A DNA stretch of 39,278 nt from CAMLHU01 sp039917855 (GTDB lineage: Bacteria > Gemmatimonadota > Gemmatimonadetes > Gemmatimonadales > GWC2-71-9): NCBI GenBank assembly GCA_039917855.1, contig JBDSIR010000130.1, positions 1 to 39,278 on the forward strand. Reading direction: 5' to 3'. The notes below the pieces were generated by a model. That model was given only the letters and a program-made list of their open reading frames with translations. It ran no database searches and was not told where the DNA came from. The position numbers and the translations under genes are program-made. Each line of letters begins with the position of its first letter. The stretch's first letter is position 1. Shown here piece after piece: positions 35,215 through 39,278 of this stretch.

Positions 35215-35373
35215 GGCGGTCAGGCGGTCGGGCGGTAAGGCGGTAGACACACCGCAGAGGTTGGGACGGTGCTTGAGAGACCAATGGTAGACTATCGAGG
35301 CGATCAACGCGAACGGACCGGCGCCGGGACTCTTACCGCCTTACCGCCATACCGCCCGACCGCCTAGCCGCCT
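35215..35373. repeat. Inverted octamer hairpin (ggcggtaa/ggcggtca) between moaA and the TrmL-like gene
   Basis: Left arm 35215-35246 and right arm 35333-35373 are reverse complements of 7- to 8-bp ggcggtNN units, separated by about 86 bases with no reading frame of note. The right arm includes the moaA TAG stop and perhaps the codons for its terminal Gly-Gly. Confidence 0.93.
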
Positions 35374-36416
35374 CGCGTGTGCATTTCCTTGCGGGGATCC
35401 GCCCTCAACCCCTCCAATGACACCAGCGCCCCCCGCTCAGCGACTTCCAGCCGCTTCTCAGCCCCGCGGTCGTCGCGGGCGCGCCATGCTTGAGAGATCA
35501 GAGCCGAGAGTTCAGAGTCAGTGGCCCCCGACCGCAATGGCTCGCGAAGGTCGAGACCATCGCGGGCATAGAGGCAGAGGTAGAAGGTGCCGTCGGCGGT
35601 GAGCCTCCCGCGATCGCAATCCCGACAGAAGGGGCGCGTGGTGCTCGCGATGACGCCGAAGCGTGTCCCGTCGGGGAGCGCGAAGGACTCGGCAGGCGCT
35701 GAGGCGCTGGGGCGCTGGGGCGCTGTAATGGCGCCGTAGTGTTGTGCGAGTCGCCCCAGGATCTCGGCCTGCGGGACCACATCGTTCATCGACCACCTGG
35801 TCGCGCCACCAACGTCCATGTACTCGATGAACCGCACTTCGGCGCCGACCCGCTTTCCAAACTCGAGCAAGTCCACCAGCTCGTCGTCGTTGAAGCCACG
35901 GATCACGACGGCGTTGATCTTGACACTGGCAAACCCGGCGGCCGCCGCCGCTTCGATCCCGGCGACGATGTCAGAGTGACGGGTGGTGCGGGCGTGCTTC
36001 TCCAGCCGCAACGGACTCAGCGTGTCGAGCGAGACGGTCACCCTCTGCAGCCCGGCGGACCTGAGACCTGCGACCTGCGACCCCAACAACACGCCGTTCG
36101 TCGTCATCGCGAGGTCGCGCGGCTTCGCTTCGTCGCGAAGCATCCCCACCAGCGTTGCGAGGTCGTGGCGCAGGAGCGGCTCGCCGCCCGTCAACCTGAG
36201 CTTGGATGCACCGAGCCCGACGAAGAGACGGGCGAGGCGGGAGATCTCCTCGAACGTGAGCAGGCTCGCCTTGGGGAGCCAGACGTAGTGTTCCTCCGGC
36301 ATGCAGTAGGCGCAGCGGAGGTTGCAGCGGTCGGTGACAGAGATCCGCAGGGATCCCAGCGGGCGACCGAGTGCGTCCAGGGTGGAGGGTGAAGGGTGGA
36401 GGGTGCTGTTAAGCAT
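35364..36416 (-). CDS. moaA: GTP 3',8-cyclase
   Basis: Radical-SAM enzyme (350 aa) for the first step of molybdenum cofactor synthesis: GTP to 3',8-cyclo-GTP. The SAM cluster motif is C31, C35 and C38 in DRCNLRCAYCMPEE. The second [4Fe-4S] cluster ligands appear in FCRDCDRGRL and TFYLCLY. The essential C-terminal Gly-Gly is present. Three short tandem arrays lie inside the gene: the N-terminal codons (LNSTLHPSPST) from a hairpin arm, 36059-36086, and 35695-35726, which inserts APQRPSASAPAE between core segments. The ATG at 36414-36416 overlaps the end of moaE by eight bases. MoaC is not in the window. Confidence 0.93.
   Translation of the reverse strand: MLNSTLHPSPSTLDALGRPLGSLRISVTDRCNLRCAYCMPEEHYVWLPKASLLTFEEISRLARLFVGLGASKLRLTGGEPLLRHDLATLVGMLRDEAKPRDLAMTTNGVLLGSQVAGLRSAGLQRVTVSLDTLSPLRLEKHARTTRHSDIVAGIEAAAAAGFASVKINAVVIRGFNDDELVDLLEFGKRVGAEVRFIEYMDVGGATRWSMNDVVPQAEILGRLAQHYGAITAPQRPSASAPAESFALPDGTRFGVIASTTRPFCRDCDRGRLTADGTFYLCLYARDGLDLREPLRSGATDSELSALISQAWRARDDRGAEKRLEVAERGALVSLEGLRADPRKEMHTRGG
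35695..35726. repeat. In-frame octamer array ggcgctgg inside moaA
   Basis: Four copies of ggcgctgN lie in the coding region. The unit is the same as at 24537-24566 in the M28 gene. It adds about 10 residues in what seems a surface loop. Confidence 0.85.
36059..36086. repeat. In-frame heptamer array gacctgc inside moaA
   Basis: Four units of gacctga/gacctgc/gacctgc/gacccca are read as part of SQVAGLRSAG. A closely related array (gcgaccc) lies in moaE at 36653-36680. Confidence 0.7.
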
Positions 36417-36457
36417 GGTGACCACCGTTCGGCACCCTTGACCCTCCACCCTCCACT
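36381..36457. repeat. Inverted array hairpin (ggtggaggg units) across the moaE/moaA junction
   Basis: Left arm 36381-36406 and right arm 36432-36457 are reverse complements with a 25-base loop. One arm encodes the start of MoaA and the other the C-terminal tail of MoaE (GVEGGGSRVPNGG). The unit matches that of 33591-33653. Confidence 0.93.
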
Positions 36458-36870
36458 CCTGCGGTGGGATCGACCCATGCAACGGAGCCATCCACGTACA
36501 TCTCCTTCTTCCAGACCGGCACTCGCTTCTTGAGTTCCTCGATCACATAGCGACAGGCGTCGAACGCCGCGGCGCGATGCGCACTCGCGGCGACGACCGC
36601 GACGGCGACATCACCGATCGTGAGCGCGCCGATGCGATGCTGCACCGCCACCGCGACCTGCGACCCGCGACCCGCGACTTCGGCGATGATCTGTTCGGTG
36701 ACCGACTCCGCCATCGGCCCGTACGCCGAGTAGTCGAGCCCGAGGACGGCTTTGCCCTGGTGATGGTCGCGGACCAGCCCCAAAAAGATCGCGATCCCGC
36801 CCCGGTCGGGGGAGCGGACCTGATCGATCAGGGGGTCGAGCCGGATCGGCGATTCGGTCAGGATGTCCAC
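36409..36870 (-). CDS. moaE: Molybdopterin synthase catalytic subunit
   Basis: Large subunit (153 aa) that, with thiocarboxylated MoaD, converts cyclic pyranopterin monophosphate to molybdopterin. Family segments are GGIAIFLGLVRDHHQGK, LDYSAYGPMAE, HRIGALTIGDVAVAVV and the lysine-containing ELKKRVPVWKKEMY, which holds the active-site lysine. The GTG at 36868-36870 is used because moaD ends one base upstream. The last 15 or so residues, after DGSVAWVDPTA, are encoded by a repeat arm and are probably not native. A heptamer array at 36653-36680 is also in frame. Confidence 0.93.
   Translation of the reverse strand: MDILTESPIRLDPLIDQVRSPDRGGIAIFLGLVRDHHQGKAVLGLDYSAYGPMAESVTEQIIAEVAGRGSQVAVAVQHRIGALTIGDVAVAVVAASAHRAAAFDACRYVIEELKKRVPVWKKEMYVDGSVAWVDPTAGVEGGGSRVPNGGHHA
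36653..36680. repeat. In-frame heptamer array gcgaccc inside moaE
   Basis: Four copies of gcgacct/gcgaccc/gcgaccc/gcgactt are read in MoaE as part of EVAGRGSQVAVA. Similar to the array in moaA at 36059-36086. Confidence 0.7.
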
Positions 36871-36871
36871 G

Positions 36872-37126
36872 TTACCCTCCCGCCACCGGAGGGAGCAGCG
36901 CCACCTCGTCACCCGCCGCCACCGGATCGCCCCAGAGCGCCTGGCGGAAGTTCACCGCACACAACGGTTTAGGCGGGATCTGGGAGGCTGCGGGATGCCT
37001 GGCGCGGACCGCGGCCACCACATCACCCACTGTGGCAGGTCCCCGCAAAGCCAATTCCTCGCACTCCACACCGAGGAGTTCGGCGTAGCGGGCGAGGTAG
37101 CGGAGGCGCACGGTGACGGTGGACAT
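36872..37126 (-). CDS. moaD: Molybdopterin synthase sulfur carrier subunit
   Basis: Small ubiquitin-like sulfur carrier (84 aa). The beta-grasp fold begins VTVRLRYLARYAELLG, and the C-terminus is LLPPVAGG with the Gly-Gly that is adenylated and thiocarboxylated. First gene of moaD-moaE-moaA; the moaE GTG follows its TAA by one base. The ATG at 37124-37126 has no strong Shine-Dalgarno. Confidence 0.94.
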   Translation of the reverse strand: MSTVTVRLRYLARYAELLGVECEELALRGPATVGDVVAAVRARHPAASQIPPKPLCAVNFRQALWGDPVAAGDEVALLPPVAGG

Positions 37127-37174
37127 GGGATGGAATCAACCTTGATCGGGTAACTCCAACAAGCGTAAGGACCT

Positions 37175-37192
37175 GGCGCAGCAAGCTGCGCC
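37175..37192. promoter_or_regulatory. Perfect 18-bp palindrome upstream of moaD
   Basis: ggcgcagc and gctgcgcc are exact reverse complements separated by two bases. The site lies 49 bases ahead of the moaD start, between it and the HU terminator. It could be an operator or a second stem-loop of the leader. Confidence 0.4.
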
Positions 37193-37204
37193 GCAACGGA
37201 CCAC

Positions 37205-37240
37205 CTCCAAAAACAAGAACCGCTCCCGAGGGAGCGGCTC
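37205..37240 (-). terminator. Rho-independent terminator of the HU gene
   Basis: On the minus strand a stem of ccgctcc/ggagcgg (37231-37237 with 37220-37226) is followed by TTCTTGTTTTTGG. It lies about 22 bases past the HU stop and insulates moaD from HU transcription. Confidence 0.85.
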
Positions 37241-37261
37241 AACTCGAAGGGTGCCAGCAGC

Positions 37262-37597
37262 TTACGCCGCCGGATCTGCGGGAGTGCGTGTGGCGGCGTC
37301 CTCTTCATCGGCCACCAAAGCCCGCAACTCCTTGCTGGGCTTGAAGACAGGCACCGGACGGGCGGCCACTTCCACCGGGTCGCCGGTGCGGGGATTGCGC
37401 GCCATGCGGGTCTTCCGCTTCCGGATCTTGAAGGTCCCAAAGCCACGGACCTCGATGTTCTCCTGCTCCTTGAGCGCGTCCTTGATCGCGTCCAGGAAGG
37501 CGTCGACCACACGGGCGCAGTCCTTTTTCGAGATCATAGGACCCGCAGTGCGGGCGATCGAAGCAGTGACGTTTTCGACGAGATCAGCCTTGGTCAT
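37262..37597 (-). CDS. HU/IHF family DNA-binding protein
   Basis: Nucleoid-associated histone-like protein (111 aa) that bends DNA as a dimer. The start MTKADLVENV is family-typical and is preceded by GGAGGGGAG. The core VRGFGTFKIRKRKTRMARNP leads into the DNA-inserting arm RNPRTGDPV, and PVFKPSKELRALV closes the fold. A C-terminal extension of about 17 residues (EEDAATRTPADPAA) is acidic and variable. It has its own promoter and terminator, so it is monocistronic. HU versus IHF cannot be told apart with certainty. Confidence 0.94.
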   Translation of the reverse strand: MTKADLVENVTASIARTAGPMISKKDCARVVDAFLDAIKDALKEQENIEVRGFGTFKIRKRKTRMARNPRTGDPVEVAARPVPVFKPSKELRALVADEEDAATRTPADPAA

Positions 37598-37651
37598 CTC
37601 CCCTCCGGGGGGTGTTCCGGGAGGGCCCCGGGGAGGGGCCACGCAGAGGAG

Positions 37652-37680
37652 ACAGTACGAGCTAACCTGTTGACTGTCAA
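37652..37680 (-). promoter_or_regulatory. Sigma-70-like promoter of the HU gene
   Basis: On the minus strand a perfect TTGACA (37680-37675) and TACTGT (37657-37652) are 17 bases apart. The -35 contains the TGA stop codon of carA. This is the best promoter match in the window. Confidence 0.6.
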
Positions 37681-38801
37681 GGGGTAGGGACCCCTCGGGG
37701 GGGTGCCTCCACCCCCATGGACCGAAGAAATTCCCCGAAGTGGGGGAAGGCGTCGTGGGGTCCTGGAGCTGCTTCGGGGTGATACTGGACCGCGAAGACG
37801 GGGAGCTGGCGGTGCCTCAAACCCTCCACCGAACCGTCGTTCAGATTCCGGTGGGTGACCTCGAGATCGGGGGCTCCGGGGATGTTAACCCCCTCTTTTT
37901 CACCCTCAACGGCGAATCCGTGGTTCTGCGAGGTGATCAGGACCTCCCCGGTCCGGAGGTCCTTCACGGGGTGATTCGCCCCCCGATGACCGTACAGGAG
38001 TTTGGTGGTCCGACCCCCAAAGGCGAGCCCCAAAAGCTGGTGCCCAAGGCAGATCCCGAAGGTGGGGATCCCGGACTGGGCCAACTCACGGATGTTCTTG
38101 CGTGCGTAGGTGATAGCTGCCGGATCGCCGGGGCCGTTGGAGAGGAAAAGCCCCTTCGGTTCGAGCGCCCGGACCTGGGCGGCGGTGGTGGTCGGCGGCA
38201 CCACGACCACTTCACACCCGTGGTCGGCGAGCATCCGGACGATGTTCCGCTTCATCCCGAAGTCGTAGGCCACCACCCGGGGTCCCTTCCCGACGATCTC
38301 CTGCACTTTGGCCCCGGCCCGGGTCGCAAGATCCAACCCATCCATCGACGGGCTCGCCAGAAGTTCGCGTGTGAGCGCGGCACTCGGCTCATTCCCCTCG
38401 GCGATAACACCGCGCATCGCGCCGCCCTCGCGCAGGTGACGGGTGAGCTGGCGGGTGTCGACCCCTTCGATGATGGGAACGTGATGCTGCGCGAGCCAAT
38501 CACCCAATCCTTTGGTGGCACGCCAGTTGGAGGCCCGCTTGGAGAGCTCGCGCACCACGACGCCGGCCACCTGGGGCCGAGCCGACTCCATGTCCTCGTC
38601 GTTGACGCCGTAGTTCCCGATCATCGGCGCGGTCATCACGACGATCTGCCCCATGAAGGAGGGATCGGTGAAGGTCTCCTGATACCCCGAAAGGCCGGTG
38701 GTGAACACGACCTCGCCGAATCCCAGCGCGATCGGGAAGGGAGCGGTCCCGGCGTACCAGGTGCCGTCTTCGAGCAATACAAAAGCGGGGCGACCGGTCA
38801 T
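37677..38801 (-). CDS. carA: Carbamoyl-phosphate synthase small subunit
   Basis: Glutaminase subunit (374 aa) that supplies ammonia to CarB for carbamoyl phosphate used in pyrimidine and arginine synthesis. The N-terminal CarA domain includes GFGEVVFTTGLSGYQETFTD. The class I amidotransferase domain has SNGPGDP, the nucleophile C251 in FGICLGHQLLGLAFGG, and the His-Glu pair in VQYHPEAAPGPHDA. The ATG at 38799-38801 is chosen; the frame is open upstream into secG. CarB is not in the window. Confidence 0.96.
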   Translation of the reverse strand: MTGRPAFVLLEDGTWYAGTAPFPIALGFGEVVFTTGLSGYQETFTDPSFMGQIVVMTAPMIGNYGVNDEDMESARPQVAGVVVRELSKRASNWRATKGLGDWLAQHHVPIIEGVDTRQLTRHLREGGAMRGVIAEGNEPSAALTRELLASPSMDGLDLATRAGAKVQEIVGKGPRVVAYDFGMKRNIVRMLADHGCEVVVVPPTTTAAQVRALEPKGLFLSNGPGDPAAITYARKNIRELAQSGIPTFGICLGHQLLGLAFGGRTTKLLYGHRGANHPVKDLRTGEVLITSQNHGFAVEGEKEGVNIPGAPDLEVTHRNLNDGSVEGLRHRQLPVFAVQYHPEAAPGPHDAFPHFGEFLRSMGVEAPPRGVPTP

Positions 38802-38839
38802 CCGGCCACCCCGCTGCTGCGGTTCTTGATCACGATCGC

Positions 38840-39214
38840 TCAGGGCTGAGGAGCCGGGGTCGTGGGCGCCGGTGTGCCGGTCGCCGGCGGAGTGGCCGGG
38901 GCACTGCCGCCGAGCGGGATGGCGCTCTGGCTCGGCGCGGCAGGCTGCTGCTGGAGCAGCTCCTGCGTGCGGCTCGTCTCGGGGCCGCGATGGGCCGACA
39001 TGACCGAGACGATCAGCGCGAGGACCATGAACGCGCCGCCGAGCCACCAGGTGCCCTTGGTGAGGATCGTCTCCGCCTGACGGCCGCCGACGACGTTGTC
39101 GGCCGGGCCACCACCCATGGAGGCCAGTCCGCCCCCCTGGCCAGCCTGGAGGAGCACCGCGCCCGCGAGGAGGAGGCAGACGAGCAGGATCAAAATGATG
39201 AGGAACGTATACAT
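38840..39214 (-). CDS. secG: Preprotein translocase subunit SecG
   Basis: Two-helix accessory subunit (124 aa) of the SecYEG channel. Helix 1 is FLIILILLVCLLLAGAVLLQ; a Gly-rich loop QGGGLASMGGG follows, then helix 2 near WWLGGAFMVLALIVSVM. The C-terminal 45 residues are a Pro/Thr/Ala-rich tail (TPPATGTPAPTTPAPQP), longer than usual. A GGGAG lies upstream of the ATG. It precedes carA by 38 bases. Confidence 0.92.
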   Translation of the reverse strand: MYTFLIILILLVCLLLAGAVLLQAGQGGGLASMGGGPADNVVGGRQAETILTKGTWWLGGAFMVLALIVSVMSAHRGPETSRTQELLQQQPAAPSQSAIPLGGSAPATPPATGTPAPTTPAPQP

Positions 39215-39249
39215 GCTATCTCCCGTTAGGCCTGCAACTTAGCGGGGGG

Positions 39250-39264
39250 GTGGAGGGTGGGTCA
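39250..39264. repeat. Possible fragment of a tggaggg-type arm at the window edge
   Basis: gtggagggtgggtca resembles the arms at 33591-33653 and 36381-36457. Its partner, if any, lies outside the window. Confidence 0.4.
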
Positions 39265-39278
39265 AGCTGTCGGCCCGC

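Overview
The window is a high-GC chromosomal stretch from a Gram-negative (diderm) aerobic bacterium. It has a full 14-subunit complex I operon, a Bacteroides-type three-gene succinate dehydrogenase, exported peptidases, a lipoprotein and an outer-membrane-barrel-like protein. The mix of gene families, with M28 and M1 exported peptidases, B-type SdhCAB and tightly overlapping operons, fits Gemmatimonadota best. That assignment is an inference; there is no rRNA or other marker here to settle it.

Almost everything reads on the minus strand. From right to left: secG and carA; an HU-type DNA-binding protein gene with its own promoter and terminator; moaD-moaE-moaA (molybdopterin synthesis) and a degenerate TrmL-like SPOUT gene; mdh-sdhC-sdhA-sdhB followed by a translationally coupled outer-membrane protein and a lipoprotein. 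Next comes a mixed-strand section: an M1 aminopeptidase (+), an M28 peptidase (-), dcd (+) and a small four-helix-bundle (S23/IVP family) gene (-). Then follow nuoA to nuoN in canonical order, a phosphomannomutase/phosphoglucomutase, a UPF0182 membrane protein, a carbamate kinase, and sucC-sucD. Three TCA steps (succinyl-CoA to succinate to fumarate, and malate to oxaloacetate) and two quinone-reducing respiratory complexes therefore sit within 35 kb. No rRNA, tRNA, CRISPR array, prophage or conventional insertion sequence is visible.

The striking non-genic signal is a set of short tandem arrays (units of 6 to 10 bp, mostly 7 or 8) at many gene junctions outside the nuo operon. At least eight places show an array on one side and a reverse-complement array on the other, so each would fold into a long hairpin: 1-58, 21190-21823, 24664-24811, 29956-30064, 30832-30913, 32843-32924, 33591-33653, 35215-35373 and 36381-36457. 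The unit sequence differs between loci but the architecture is constant. Loops are mostly 13 to about 90 bp. The one large loop, at 21190-21823, carries the four-helix-bundle gene. This looks like one gene-bearing element and many gene-less relatives, comparable in logic to RAYT/REP systems or to the IVP-encoding intervening sequences of 23S rRNA. It is the best candidate in the window for an undescribed system. Several arrays abut TAG stop codons, form leaders or signal-peptide codons, or lie in frame inside moaA, moaE and the M28 peptidase.

Most gene starts were chosen from family N-termini, overlap with the upstream stop codon and visible Shine-Dalgarno sequences, so several are shorter than the longest open frame. 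No gap between genes exceeds 300 bases; the two largest (21066-21314 and 24614-24886) are mainly repeat arrays and presumed promoters.
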